From Yamagishiella unicocca (lineage: Eukaryota > Chlorophyta > Chlorophyceae > Chlamydomonadales > Volvocaceae), in contig BDSL01000011.1 of assembly GCA_003116995.1 (NCBI GenBank), forward strand, positions 1,550,001 through 1,614,000: a stretch of DNA of 64,000 bases, written 5' to 3'. Below are positions 1 to 11,237 of this stretch, one piece after another (the first letter of the stretch is position 1; each line of letters opens with the position of its first letter). Both the position numbers and the translations under genes were made by a program. The notes below the pieces were generated by a model. That model had not been told where the DNA came from. It did not search any database and saw only the letters and a list, made by a program, of their open reading frames with translations.

Positions 1-268
1 TAGAGGCGGGTTGCAATAAATGACCGTTTACTCAACGTGGGAGGGGGCAGGGTATGAGTGGAAACGCCCGAGGGAGGGGTAATGAGAGGTAACCCTCGAG
101 GGGTGGGGACGGTATGGTATGGTCGTGCGGACTCCCCCATGACAGCGTTTAGCATCAGTTGCTGCGTGCTGGACTGGGGAGCTCCATCGAACCATCATGA
201 GCCAGTCCACCCATACCGTACCATACCATACCGTACGGTGCCAAATCCCATACCCCCCGCCTACTCAC
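1..268 (-). other. COG4 intron, continuing off the left edge
   Basis: This stretch follows a strong GTGAGT donor (268-263 on the minus strand) at the end of the last visible COG4 exon. It holds short repeated CATACC and TACCGTA words and no further exon that I can support. The next COG4 exon should lie left of the window. Confidence 0.6.
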
Positions 269-3200
269 CACCTCGTCTATCCGTACGGCCATGCTCGCGG
301 TCTCGTCCAGGTAGTACTCCTCAAGCGCCACGTAGCGCCCCAGCAGCTCGCGGAGGGCCACGTTGAAGGCGCCGGACCTTGGGGGGTCGGGGTTGGGGGC
401 GGCAGGGGGGGAGGAGGAGGGCGGAGGAAGGCGGGGGCGGAGGGGCGGCAGGGGCGGAGGAGGGCGGAGGAAGGCGGGGGTGGAGGGGCGGCAGGGGCGG
501 AGGAAGGCGGGAGGGACGGAGGGGACGGCAGCTGCGCGCCCGTTGGGGCTACAAGGCCCCGGGAGCGCCTCAGCTTGGTGCAGGTGGGTGGCGGAGGGGA
601 GCTGCCCCTTCAGGTGGCCATGTCGGCAACGGCTCGTGTGGGTGGCGGTGAAGGACGCTGGAGGGAGCGGGCTTGGCACACTGCGGCTGCTGGGTGACCC
701 ACGGGTCGGCCCATTGCTCTCGGCTCCCCCCCTGCCTACCCGCGACTGCCGCAACCCCGCTGGCAGCACACTGCACACTAGCTGCGTCACTGCGGCCGCT
801 GGGTGACCCAAGGGTCGGCCCTCAGCCCTCCACTCCCAACGAGGAGTGCACCTGGCGGAGAGTACTCCTGCGGCCTATCCCGCTGGCGGCACCACTGCAC
901 CCCACCCCCACTGCACGCCCCAACGCACCCCACCCCCACTGCACCCCACCCCCACCGCACCCATGCACGGACACACCTGAAGGCCGCCTCCCGCGCCGCT
1001 GGCGAGTGGCCCCCTCCCGCAGGGCCACCCCCACTGCTCTCCCGACCGTTGCCGCCGGCGCCGCCCGCCGCCGGCGCCGCCGCCAGCGCCGCCGCCGCCG
1101 CCCTCATCTTCCCCAGTATGAACTGGTTGTACTCCTCACACAAACCACATATGCGGAGCACCTCCTCTATGAGCGTCTCCACTGCCCTGTGGTCGGTGCC
1201 CTGGTCAGCCGCGCCCTGCTGTTGCTGCTGCTGCCCGCCCACGCCGAATGACAGCGCCCCGCCCCCGCCGCCGCCCGCCGCCGGGGCGGCGCCGCCGCGT
1301 CGTCTGCTCGTCACGTCGCGCACCACCCGCTCCAGCCTCCTGCTCTCCGTGTAGCGCTGCAGGATGCGACTGCCTGAGGCGTCAGCAGCAGCAACAACAA
1401 CAAGGACAACGGACGCCATCCAACGGCGTCAGCTGCGTCTCCATGGTCCAGTCAGCCAGGGTGGTTTAGTGACACACATACACACACAACAGACTTAAAA
1501 CACAACAGACTACCCCCCTGTGGGGACAGTAGTTGGGGCGGGTAGCGTCCCAACTAGTGTCGGCACACCGGAACACCCGCTAGATACACACCCCAGGGTC
1601 CAGCCTCGCTAGCTCACGACCCCACGGTCCAGCCTCGCTAGCTCACGACCCCACTTCGGGAACTTCCGCCTCTCCTCCACTGCAGCTTCTATAGGGCTTG
1701 CCTCGCCAGCCGCTCCAGTAAGCGGCGGAACACGCGCTACCCCACCCACCTACCCACCCGCATCGGTGCACGGGTTTGCACGCTACCCCATCCCCCACCC
1801 CCCACTCACCTGCGTCACTTCCCGCGTCGAGTACCGGATCTTTCCTGTAACCAACCAACCCCAGTCCATACGAAACCCCCGTCGACGTACGACTTCCTCG
1901 ACTTTTAGTTCCCTCAACCAAGTCCTCCTCCCGCATGCATCTCCAAACGTCTGTCCTAAACGACGGGTTCTCCCCTCGCAACCCACCCGCGTTATCGCAC
2001 TCCGCCTGCAGACCCGCCATCACGTCCAGCACCGCCGCCTCGCCGAACGTCTCCCGGATAACTGCGTCGTGCTCCTGGAGGGGGGCGGGGAAGGGGTGAA
2101 GTTTCGGGAGTGGCGCGAGACCGTTTGCGTTTGCGCATCGCGGGGGTCGAACAGGGGTCCTATGGTTTCCTCCGGCAAGCAAGGGGCGCTGGACCCGCAC
2201 AGACCGTCCCATCGCGATCATCCTCCGCCGCAATCCCTTATCGGCCCAATGCGGTAACTCGCAATCGCTTGTCAAAGCCCCACAGCACGGCCCGGTCCGG
2301 CCGAGTCAGGAGACCAGGACCGAACGCTGCAGCATCAGCATCAGCATAGCATCAGCACCCTGGTCCGTGCGCGCACCTCGAGGCACAGCGCCATGTCCTT
2401 GAAGAGCGCCGTCAGGGCGGCTGCGAAGTCCGCCTTGCCGCGGTTGGCAGCCGCCTGGGGGCCCTCCAGCTGCTCCGCCAGGGCGGTGTAGGTGTTGCGG
2501 GCCTGCGGGGGGGGGGGCAAGGGGGCCGCGGGCGTTGGGCGCCGAAGCCGCAGTGGTGGTAGCACCGGCCGCCGCGGCAGCATCAGCAGCGGCAATAGCG
2601 GCAGCACCACCAGCAGCACCAGCAGGAGCGGCAGCATCAGCAGCACCAACAGCGGCAGCATCAGCATCAGCGGCATCAGCATCAGCGGCAGCATCAGCAT
2701 CAGCGGCATTAGCAGCGGCATCATCAGCGGCTGCCGCGGCCTCATCACGCACCTGTGCGCCCACCACCACCTTCAGGTACTCGGTGAAGCGCTGCAGGCC
2801 CTCGGTCTGCGGGAGAGGGCGAGGGTAAGGGTGGGGGTGCGGCATGTTGCTTGTGGAGTTGGGGAAACGACCGGGGCCATGTCGGTCCAGGGAGTCCAGA
2901 GGCGGTGCGACTGCAGACTGGGAAACTGATGGGGCGAACCGAAGCCGGCAACGCTTCCAGAACTGTTGAACTTGTTACCTCATCGAGTCCGTGCTTTCTA
3001 AACACCGCCCTCCAGAAATCGCGGCCCACTAGCCGCCAGTCCGCCCAAGGCACCGCCTGCTGACGGCGCACGCCCAGCCCAGCTGCTGCCACCGTCAGCG
3101 GCCCGGCCCGTCGTAATCGTAGACACGTGTGTTATAACCCCAAACCACCCTGGCCTCCCCATGCATGGGGCTGGGGCTGTTGGCTTTGGCTCCGCCCCCC

Positions 3201-5141
3201 CCCAACCCCTTCCCCCGAGCCCCGGGCCCGTGACCAGGAAACAAACCCTGGGCTCGCGACCAGGAAACAAACCCTTAACCCCCTTCCTGCCCCCGCCCCA
3301 TCGGTTGCCTCGCCTCACGTGACGAACACGCGTCTCCGCGCTTTGTCTCAACTGCTTCGCTGCATGTGGCAAACAAACACGCGTCTCCACGCTTCGCCCC
3401 CGCCCCACCTGCTTGCCCAGCGGCTTGTAGAGGCGCGCGAATCGAACCGCCGCGCTGTGGTCCCTCCGCGCCACCGCGTCCTCGAACTTGCGGTCCGTGA
3501 TCTCCTCCAGCCGACCGCGCACCTCCATCAGCACCTGGCGGCATCAGAGGGCGGGGCGCAGCAGGGGGGTCAGAGGGGACCCGGGTAGGGGGTCAGAGGG
3601 TGCCCGGGGTAGAGGGCCGCTGATGGCTGCCAGCCAGGAACCGCAAGGCTGGGATCGCGGAGGGGGCCCCGCAGCGGCAGACGGCCGTCGGGGAGTGCGC
3701 GCTGTGCAGCGGAGGAGGAGTGCGAATGCGACTGCAGCGACCCCGCACCTCCAGCAACGCCCCGCCGCCCGGGAGGGCGCCAGGGGCCCCCGCCTCCTCT
3801 CCACGCCTTTCGTGCGCTCCCACACACTCGGCCTTGCCGCATGCGCACCCATCTCCCAAGCCCCTCAAATCCGAAAACTCGGCCCATCTCCCGAGGCCTC
3901 ACCACCCCATCCCATCCTCTCTCTCCACCTGCCATCCGACCTGACCCCTGGCCGTGCAAATACCTCCCTTCCCTCAGCCTCCTTTCCTCTCGCCCGTCCC
4001 GTCCTTCCCACCCCTCCCGCCCTCCCCGCACAACCCCTCGCGTAAACGGGTATTTTTTTGCAATTCCCCCCTACTCCTCCCTCCCCAGCACGAGCTCGCA
4101 CCCGCCGCTGGTCCTCCGCCTGGCTGGCGTCCGCGGCGTGCTGCAGCGGTGGCGCACCGCCTAGGCTGCCTCCCCCAGCTGCCGCCAGCGCCGCCGCCAT
4201 ACGCGTCTCCAGCTCCATGAAGGAGCTGATGTAATGCGCGGCAGCTTCATAGTCCTGACGGGCGGGAGTAGCAAGGGAAAGGGAAAGGGCGGGGAGCTCT
4301 GAGGCGGGGTCGGGCGCGGCATGCGGCGATGATGCATGTTGTTTACTCCCACCCACGTCCCGGCTAACAAGTGGAGGACGCCGTTGGGCGACACGTGGCG
4401 CACAATGCTGGATAGGCGGTGAGTGCTCCGCGGGTGGGGGAAGGGGGCGTTTGGTCGTTACGTTGCAACGCGGTAACCCGAGGTAGCAGCCGTCGCTTAC
4501 CCCGACCCCATGGAGTCAATGGTTGCCTAGATGATGCCATCCGGCAATATGCAAACGCCTTTGCGCTCGCAACCGCACCTCCGTCTCCATAGCGGACTGC
4601 ACTCCATTGATGCAGTTGGTCCGGTCAAGGATTAGGTTGATTTTGTTGAGGACGCCCTGTACACGCCCCTGCACCAGGTCTAGCTGGCGAACTTTGCTGC
4701 TGATATTGTCCGCTAGCTGAGCAGTGCCCTGCACGCTTTGCAGAAGTTGCTCGCAGTCCGCACGGACCAGCTCCAGAGTCTGCACAGCGACACAATGTAT
4801 AGAAACATTTCATAATATCCCTCTAATGCTCCAAGACAAGAGTTCCGGTAGTCCTGGGCTGTCCCAGGCGGAATCCGCTTGGGATCATGGCCATAGTGAC
4901 AACCATTTCCCGTCAAATTGCGTATAAAGGCGGTCTGGTTCATGTACCAATATCCCACCTCTGCAGTTGGAGTGTTTAGCAACAAGAAGTTGCGTTCGAG
5001 GTCGCTACGCTTGCTCAGCTGCCTGTCCAGGTCCTGATCAATAGCTCGCTCACGCGCAACAGTCTCATGTAGAAGTCGGGTGACATCTGAGACATTGGTA
5101 AGCTTGTAAATAAGGTTTAGGTCCACTGCGGAACTAGACAT
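269..5141 (-). CDS. COG4: Conserved oligomeric Golgi complex subunit 4, N-terminal ~479 residues (3' end outside window)
   Basis: COG4 is a lobe-A subunit of the COG tethering complex, which captures retrograde vesicles at the Golgi. Nine exons join in phase: 5141-4959, 4779-4579, 4254-4102, 3534-3409, 2806-2753, 2502-2377, 2074-1987, 1373-977 and 377-269. Stretches that align with animal COG4 include NISSKVRQLDL (exon 2), DYEAAAHYI (exon 3), EEITDRKF (exon 4), FTEYLKVVVGAQ joined to ARNTYTALAEQL (exons 5-6), LQAECDNAG joined to SRILQRY (exons 7-8) and LRELLGRYVALEEYY (exon 9). The order and spacing follow the family from the N terminus to about residue 450 of ~785. Exon 8 carries a volvocine-style Gly/Gln-rich insert (Q6) absent from animals. 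The start is the first ATG of the conserved region. The gene is divergent from the small gene at 5478. The family call is firm; single splice sites could shift. Confidence 0.9.
402..520. repeat. G-rich purine repeat in a COG4 intron
   Basis: Imperfect GGCGGAGGAAGGCGGGGGC-like units repeat about four to five times between COG4 exons 8 and 9. They keep several reading frames open, giving Gly/Arg-rich frames that I do not regard as genes. Confidence 0.7.
1597..1654. repeat. 29-bp tandem duplication in a COG4 intron
   Basis: Two consecutive 29-bp copies (1597-1625 and 1626-1654), each holding CCAGCCTCGCTAGCTCACGA, lie between COG4 exons 7 and 8. Confidence 0.8.
1800..1990. repeat. Dispersed repeat family A, copy 1
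   Basis: It contains a degenerate TTACCGGTTCTTT-like block (near 1828-1850) followed by GCATGCATCTCCAAACG (near 1935). Both blocks recur in the same order near 9040-9190, and the second block near 10,045 and 41,790. This copy abuts COG4 exon 7. Confidence 0.5.
2555..2745. repeat. (GCTGAT)n-like hexanucleotide repeat in a COG4 intron
   Basis: Read on the minus strand this is an imperfect GCTGATGCTGCC array. It starts just after a consensus donor CAG|GTGCGT (2753/2752). The frame stays open as Ala/Asp, but skipping it joins GAQ to ARNTYT exactly where other COG4 proteins are continuous. I therefore call it intronic. Confidence 0.75.
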
Positions 5142-5477
5142 CTTCTTTTATTGCGTCCTACGGGCCGCAAGAAATCCTTCCGAAGCGCTATTAAGTCATT
5201 GTAGGACTAGGGCAAGGCTACTGAATGCGCGGTTACGGTTTGTAGGGGCAGATTGAAAAGAATATAACTGTCACAACAGAGTAGTCGTGATCAGTTTCCT
5301 TCCTGCATTGAAGCATACATCTCCGATCATTGCAGTAAGTAGTAGCGAAGAAACTAATTATCAAACAACAACTAACGCTGTAGATACATATTGTTGCAGG
5401 CTTCCAGGTTACAGGAGCGCCTAGTCCACCTGGCAGGCCTCGCATCGCCAACATCAACTAGGACAATCTATCATAAA

Positions 5478-5970
5478 ATGTGCACTTTATCTTACGTTGC
5501 TGCTGTTGCCGAGCGGGCAAGCGTAAGACCCTCTTACGCGTCGTCCACACGCGCCGTCCTCAGGGCTCACCTAGTAGGTTCTTCGCCCGCATAATGCACC
5601 TCTCAATTCCCACCACGTTGACCATTGACTCCTTATCATAACACCGCGTTCGCCGAATCGCGCCTTCTTGCGTGCGCAGGCTTCCCGGCAGTCGCAGCAC
5701 CACACGCTACTGCGCCGCGGAGCGCCCCCGCCTCCTTGCGCTTCAGGACCAAGCCAGGACCCCACCCCCAGCCCTAGCTCCAAACCTGCCACGGCAGCTT
5801 CTCCTGAGCCCACAGTGCCGGAAGGCTCTCAGCTCACCACTTGGCAGTACTCTAAGCTCAAGGACCCAGGCTTCGCGCCCTGGTTCGTGGGCATGGCCTT
5901 CCTGCCCTTCCTGCTGCTGCTGGTGCCGCTTCTCAGCTCGCCGCCGATGCCCCCCGTCCCGACGCTATGA
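5478..5970 (+). CDS. Small single-pass membrane protein with presequence-like N terminus, unrecognised
   Basis: Two exons, 5478-5573 and 5680-5970, give 128 residues. The intron runs from GTAGGT to GTGCGCAG and is phase 0. Residues 1-32 (MCTLSYVAAVAERASVRPSY...) are rich in Ala, Ser and Arg and lack Asp, as in plastid or mitochondrial presequences. The middle is Pro/Ser-rich. Residues ~95-120 end in a hydrophobic run (WFVGMAFLPFLLLLVPLL) fit for one membrane span, followed by a short Pro-rich tail. It is divergent from COG4 with 336 bp between the two start codons. I do not recognise the family; a small organelle membrane protein is an inference from composition. A start upstream of 5478 is not excluded. 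Confidence 0.45.
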
Positions 5971-7870
5971 GGAGATGGGTCGGAAGTAGGCTGGTCGGAT
6001 GGGAGCCGAGCGGGGCCCAGATGGTGAAATTGGCACGACGTGTGGCAGGCACGCTGTCCTGGACGTGGGAGCGCTCGAGCGCGCACCGCCCCCTTTGGCC
6101 CTGGCATCTCTTTGGGGGGGTGCGGGCGGCAGATGCGTGTTTGGGGTACGTGGGTGGGGTACGACACTGCAGGGCCTGGATAGGGCCCTGGCTCCCTAAT
6201 CGATGGCTGCTGAAAGGCGTGTACGGCAGCGGTATCGTATATGGCAGTGATGCAGTATATATCAGTAACCCCTGTTGCCGCTGTCGATGCTGGTGCGGCG
6301 CCCTCGGGGGCGGGGGCGCCCTGTGGAGGACACGCTTGGCTCCTCGGGCCGTTGATATCATATGCCTGGCGCGTGCGGCGTCAGATGGAGTAGCGCCCAA
6401 GCACGGTTCCCACACCTGGAGAACCAGTGCTGGAACCCGCTCTCCTTATCGCAACCGGCTGCTGCCAAACGATATGGCTAGTGGCCGCGGAGGGGCACAG
6501 TCGAGGATGCGGGTCGGGCGGGGGCCTGTGTGTGTGTGCTGGTTTCCGCTCTGGTCCTTGAGACCGGGATGTTTAGTGGTGGCTCAGGCTGTTTGCATTT
6601 TTTACAAGCTCCTAGCCGACGCTTTGCCTTTGCTCGATGTGCGTTGTTGACTTCTTGAACAACTTGACCGACGTGCTCCCGACCAACGTGCCGGCGTATC
6701 CGTGCGGCGCGCACCGAGCCTACGCGCCCGGGTCAGCCCACGAGCCCCTTGATGGCAGACTTGGCTTCGTGTAGCAGCACGGGAAGTGGTGTGTGTGAGG
6801 GCAAAATCCTTGTAAGCGAGGGTGCCACGAAGCGCTCGCCCGGCGCGCCATGTTGTCCTCTTTAACCTCAGCGCTGCCTTGCACGTCCAGCTGCGCATCA
6901 CCTGGCTGGCAGTCGGTTTTTCCCGGTAATGCCGTCGTACAATCACGTGGCACGTGACTCACAGGAGTCATGTGCTCCACTTCCACCCCGTGATGTGCGA
7001 TCGGGACGAGAGGTGCCGTGTGAATGTAGCATGCTGGCCACCGTGCCGATCTGCTAACAACTTGCAGACAGCATCATAATGAGCGACCGAGCTGTCAGCA
7101 GGTCGTTCCGCCCAACCGCTAACGGTATCAGCAGTCAGAGCGGTTAACCAAGACTGTTGCAACCGATCCATGTAGCAGCTCCGTGCGGCTCACCACGGCG
7201 TTGCGACCCACCAGGGACGTGCATTCCGCCCAGGCTGACCCACGCCGGGAACCTTGCCCCGCACGCCTCGCGCTGTACGACAAACGACAGATGATACGGC
7301 AAAGCGACGCCGTACTTTTGGCCTGCTTGCAGGCCCCAGGAGGCGATGACGCAGCTGTCTGCCTGGCTGGCTGAAGTCCCAGGGGCCACTGGCCTCTTCG
7401 CCGGCGCATTGCCTGCTCACTTGCTGCCACGGGAAAGCAACAAGATACACCGCTCACTCGCTCGCTTTGCCCGCCAAACAATCCTGCGCCGGTCGACCAG
7501 TTTCATACACGCACAGAAACCTGCAACTCACTCAGCATTCCGACAGCCCTTGCCAGGCGCCACCGCTCCGCTCCGTTCGCTACCGCTGCCGCACCTCACC
7601 CACCGCTCCTAATCGACGCACCCATGCTCGCAGTCTCGCAACGATACCTTAAACACAGCCCGCGTGTTCTTCATGATGCGTCTCTGTCAGCGTCAGGCGA
7701 TGCGCCCGATGGCTCTACCTTATGGTCCGGGGCTCACTGTAACAATTACCACCGGTCCTACAGCCCGTGGGATGCTTCATGTGAACAGCCAAACCCTACG
7801 CGACATTGCCTTCTGACGCCAGACAGCATCTACCTGCAGGCCCCAGAGCCACCCCACCCGGCCGCCGCAT
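5971..7870. other. Spacer without a supported gene
   Basis: Probably the 3' UTR of the gene at 5478 followed by non-coding spacer. Open frames exist on both strands (longest 5967-6650, +), but they overlap one another, show no family resemblance and lack coding bias. A copy of dispersed repeat family B lies at about 7681-7755. Confidence 0.5.
7681..7755 (+). repeat. Dispersed repeat family B, copy 1
   Basis: Contains GCGATGCGCCCGATGGCTCT followed by ACCTTATGGTCCGGGGCTCA. It matches 19,405-19,475 and 61,995-62,065 with only scattered mismatches. Confidence 0.6.
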
Positions 7871-8510
7871 AACTCCTATCCGTGTCGCGTAACTCCTATC
7901 CGTGTCGCGTAACTCCTATCCGTGTCGCGTAACTCCTATCCATGTCGCGTAACTCCTATCCGTGTCGCGTAACTCCTATCCATGTCGCGTAACTCCTATC
8001 CGTGTCGCGTAACTCCTATCCGTGTCGCGTAACTCCTATCCGTGTCGCGTAACTCCTATCCATGTCGCGTAACTCCTATCCGTGTCGCGTAACTCCTATC
8101 CATGTCGCGTAACTCCTATCCGTGTCGCGTAACTCCTATTCATGTCGCGTAACTCCTATCCATGTCGCGTAACTCCTATCCATGTCGCGTAACTCCTATC
8201 CATGTCGCGTAACTCCTATCCGTGTCGCGTAACTCCTATCCGTGTCGCGTAACTCCTATCCGTGTCGCGTAACTCCTATCCGTGTCGCGTAACTCCTATC
8301 CGTGTCGCGTAACTCCTATCCATGTCGCGTAACTCCTATCCGTGTCGCGTAACTCCTATCCATGTCGTGTAACTCCTATCCATGTCGCGTAACTCCTATC
8401 CATGTCGCGTAACTCCTATCCGTGTCGCGTAACTCCTATCCATGTCGCGTAACTCCTATCCATGTCGCGTAACTCCTATCCGTGTCGCGTAACTCCTATC
8501 CATGTCGCGT
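7871..8510. repeat. Minisatellite: 32 exact-length units of 20 bp
   Basis: The unit is AACTCCTATCCGTGTCGCGT. All 32 units are exactly 20 bp with no indels. Seventeen carry CGTG and fifteen carry CATG at the same position, and the only other changes are a C-to-T at the tenth base of one unit and a CGCGT-to-CGTGT change in another. The array ends 41 bp from the HOP2 stop codon (8552), so it probably lies in or next to the HOP2 3' UTR. Confidence 0.98.
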
Positions 8511-8551
8511 AACCGGGTTTTAAGCCACACCGCCGCCGCCGCTTGCGGTCA

Positions 8552-11237
8552 TTACAGCCGGCGCTTCTTGGGCAGCAGCCGCTCCGCCTCGGGCATGTCA
8601 GCACCCGCCGCCTCGTCCGTCTCTACTCCAATTTCCTCGAACAGGTCCGACTGCTTGCCGTCCAGCCCCTCCGAGATCGTGGACCTGTGTGGCGTGGAGA
8701 AGGGGACACGGGGCAGAGCGCCACAAAACAAATTGGCTGTGGGGCGGCGGCGCGGCGCAGGGCGGCGAGAGGCAGGGTGTAGCGCAGTTACATAGTCGAG
8801 GCGGGGGATCGAACGGTGGTTCCTGACCTCCGGCCCCTGCACGGCTGATGAGCGCGCCATGTGCGCCGCAGAAGCTGTCCCCGCCGGCGCCGCCGCCTCC
8901 CCGTCCCTCGTCATGCTTGGTCTGCAGCTAGGGGCTCCGCCCATAGGAGTCACCCCGCACCACCCAGGTTCTTTCTCCCCTGTGTCCATCCACGGGCTTG
9001 CTGTCTACCCTGTCCCCCCCCGCACCGCTATGCACCAACTACATTACCCCAGCCGAGTTACCGGTTCTTTACTTGTAATCCCCGCACCGCACCAAGTTCT
9101 CCAGCATGCATCTCCAAACGGCTGTCCTAAAGGGTTTTCTCTTTCGTACACGGGTTTTCCTTGCAACCCCGCACCGCATCCGGGTTTTCCGCGCAGCCCC
9201 GTACCATATGTTTTTGAACATGGACCGCCGCTTCCGCCACCACTCGATGTTAGTGGCAAGCCCCTTCTCAACGGCAGCCCGCTCCTGTGGCCATCAGCGC
9301 CGGAGGGTTTCAGGGTTTCAGGAGCGGCAGGCGGGGGCAGGGCGAGAGCGGTGCTTGTGCTTATCGTCATGGGACCCGTATAGTGGCGTTTCAGCAGCGG
9401 AGCCTACAGTGATGCACTTCTGCGGTGCGGGGGCTACCGGGGCGGCATTGCCGACCCAGCCAGCGCTAGGCGTCAGTGATGGACCGCCCAGCTCGTAAAC
9501 TGTCAGCCCGCAGCCACGGACACGGGGCCGGACCGCCGGCAGGCCCCAGCCGTACCTGGGCGGTGATCAGCACGGTGCCAGCCTTGAGCATCTTGAGTTT
9601 GGCCTCGTCGTCCGTGAGCTGCGGTTACGGCGGTTACAGTCGTAAAGGCGGAGGGGCAGGAGCGCCGTCGCGCCAACGGGTTATCAACGCCTGAAGGCGT
9701 TCTCGCCCCGCTGCAGCCAGCCCCCTCCACTCCGCGGCACCTCCCTCCCCCCCGGTCGTTTTTTCAACCTCCCCAGGCACACACCCTCGGCTGGGAAGTG
9801 GAGTCTTCCTTGTCGGTATGTTTTAAGCAGCACCCGGGATGTTCGCATCGCCAACGCGACCTATAACAACTTCCTGCTCAACCGCGATTGGCAATACGTC
9901 GACCGGGACACCGAATGCGGTCCGTTACGGTATCCATCTGGCTTTCCCCCAAAGCAGCCACCACGGCACCAAGCAGCTAGGGAACCCATGGGAACGTCGT
10001 AAAGGGCCATGGGAACCGACGTCGTCCCCGTCGCCCCAACCCTGGATCCTCAACCCAGTTCTCCAGCATGCATCTTGTCATAAACGGTTTTTTCTGGCAT
10101 CCACGGGTCTTCCTCGGAACCCTGGATCGCCCCGTGTGCGCAGGCACGCTGCCCCTCCCGTAGCGGGCCGGCGGCGGTGGCGGCGGCGTCACCTTTTTCG
10201 AGACCTCCGCCGTCTGTCTGGCGATTTCTTCCTCCGAGAGGGCGCTTCGGAGCTGCGAGAGCTCTGGTGGGCCGCCGCAAGGCAGGGGGCGGGGCCGGTG
10301 GGAGGAGGAATGGTCAGGGCAGCGTGCAGAGTACCAAGGGCCACACATGCCGGCCGGGCCAGATGGCCGGCCACGCCAACCGCCGATAGACAGACAGCGT
10401 GCACCTGGTATGGCACGAGCCATTCTAGTCGCTAACGTACACCCGGTGTGCAAAAGCGCCATTCCTTCGATGACGCCGGACCGCGCAGACGCCTGATGAT
10501 GGCATGATGCCCATCGTGCGAAACGTGGTGGCCTTGGGCACCCGCGTTCGCAACTTTTATTTGGTGCTGCTGGGTGCTGAGCGCTTGCTGTGGGCCGGAC
10601 TTGCAACACACGCCACCAACTACGCACTTTCAGGAGCAGCACTTTGCGTCGGTAGAGGAAACGTGCTGGCGAGTGATGCGTGTGCGCATGCGCTGCGCCA
10701 ACGCTACCACACAAGCAGGCACCAACGCTGTACGTACACCTGGCGGCATGCCTGCGCACAAACACACACGCACCTGAATCAAGCTGCTTGCATTCCAGAG
10801 CCTCTTTCTGGCACTGTTCTTGCAGCTGCTTTACCGTCGCTTTCCTGCTGTCAAATTCCTGAAGCCAGAGCGCGGCAATGACCTCGCCCCCAGCTACTGG
10901 TAGAACTGATTACACGCCAATTTCTTTGGCCACAACGCACCTCTTTCGACAATACTTTAAGGCCGGTCTGGGGCGGAATGAAGAGCTTGGTCTTGCCGAA
11001 CTCCTGCACGCGAACGACCCATGGTCGACGACCGTCTCGAGCCTTGACCGCGTAGGGTGACTGTGCTACCTTTGATATTATTTTGCCTTCAGCTACCAAG
11101 TTGTCCACAGCTTTGGAGACCTGCGCCTTCTTCAGGCCCGTCGTCGCGCCGAGGTCGACCAGTTGCTGCAGCCCGAAAGGCCGATTTTGCTCCCGAACGA
11201 TGCGTTCGATTTGAGATTCAGCTGATTGTGCCGCCAT
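8552..11237 (-). CDS. HOP2: Homologous-pairing protein 2 (HOP2/TBPIP), meiotic recombination
   Basis: HOP2 pairs with MND1 to stimulate Dmc1/Rad51 strand invasion in meiosis. Seven exons join with matching phases: 11237-11070, 11003-10941, 10858-10774, 10263-10193, 9618-9556, 9284-9205 and 8684-8552. They give 220 residues, close to the human protein (217). Residues ~8-77 form the winged helix (REQNRPFGLQQLVDLG, KAVDNLVAEGKI, GKTKLFIPPQ). Residues ~78-180 are coiled coil, including EWWRKRRSMF in exon 6, which matches the conserved WRKRKR motif. The C terminus has DLFEEIGVETDE, matching the family's FFEEVGIETDED, then a basic end LLPKKRRL. The exons are tiny (63-168 nt). TGTAA overlaps the stop codon. 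The assignment rests on motifs at both ends and on phase agreement at all six introns. Confidence 0.92.
9030..9195. repeat. Dispersed repeat family A, copy 2 (in a HOP2 intron)
   Basis: Contains GAGTTACCGGTTCTTTACTT, then TTCTCCAGCATGCATCTCCA, then a GGTTTTC-rich tail. It sits directly next to HOP2 exon 6 (donor at 9204). Confidence 0.65.
10040..10135. repeat. Dispersed repeat family A, copy 3 (in a HOP2 intron)
   Basis: Contains CCCAGTTCTCCAGCATGCAT followed by AAACGGTTTTTTCTGGCATC and a CCACGGGTCTTCCTCG tail. It is nearly identical to the copy at 41,780-41,880. Confidence 0.65.

Noticed and set aside
2306..2845. Minus-strand Ala/Asp-rich open frame of ~180 codons
   Set aside because: It is the read-through of a repeat-filled COG4 intron; the conserved protein is continuous only when it is removed.
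5967..6650. 227-codon plus-strand frame after the small membrane-protein gene
   Set aside because: No start context, no family features, and equally long frames on the opposite strand; looks like 3' UTR or spacer.
7871..8510. CRISPR-like array (regular short repeats)
   Set aside because: The 20-bp units abut each other with no spacers, no cas genes are present, and the surrounding genes are spliced and eukaryotic.
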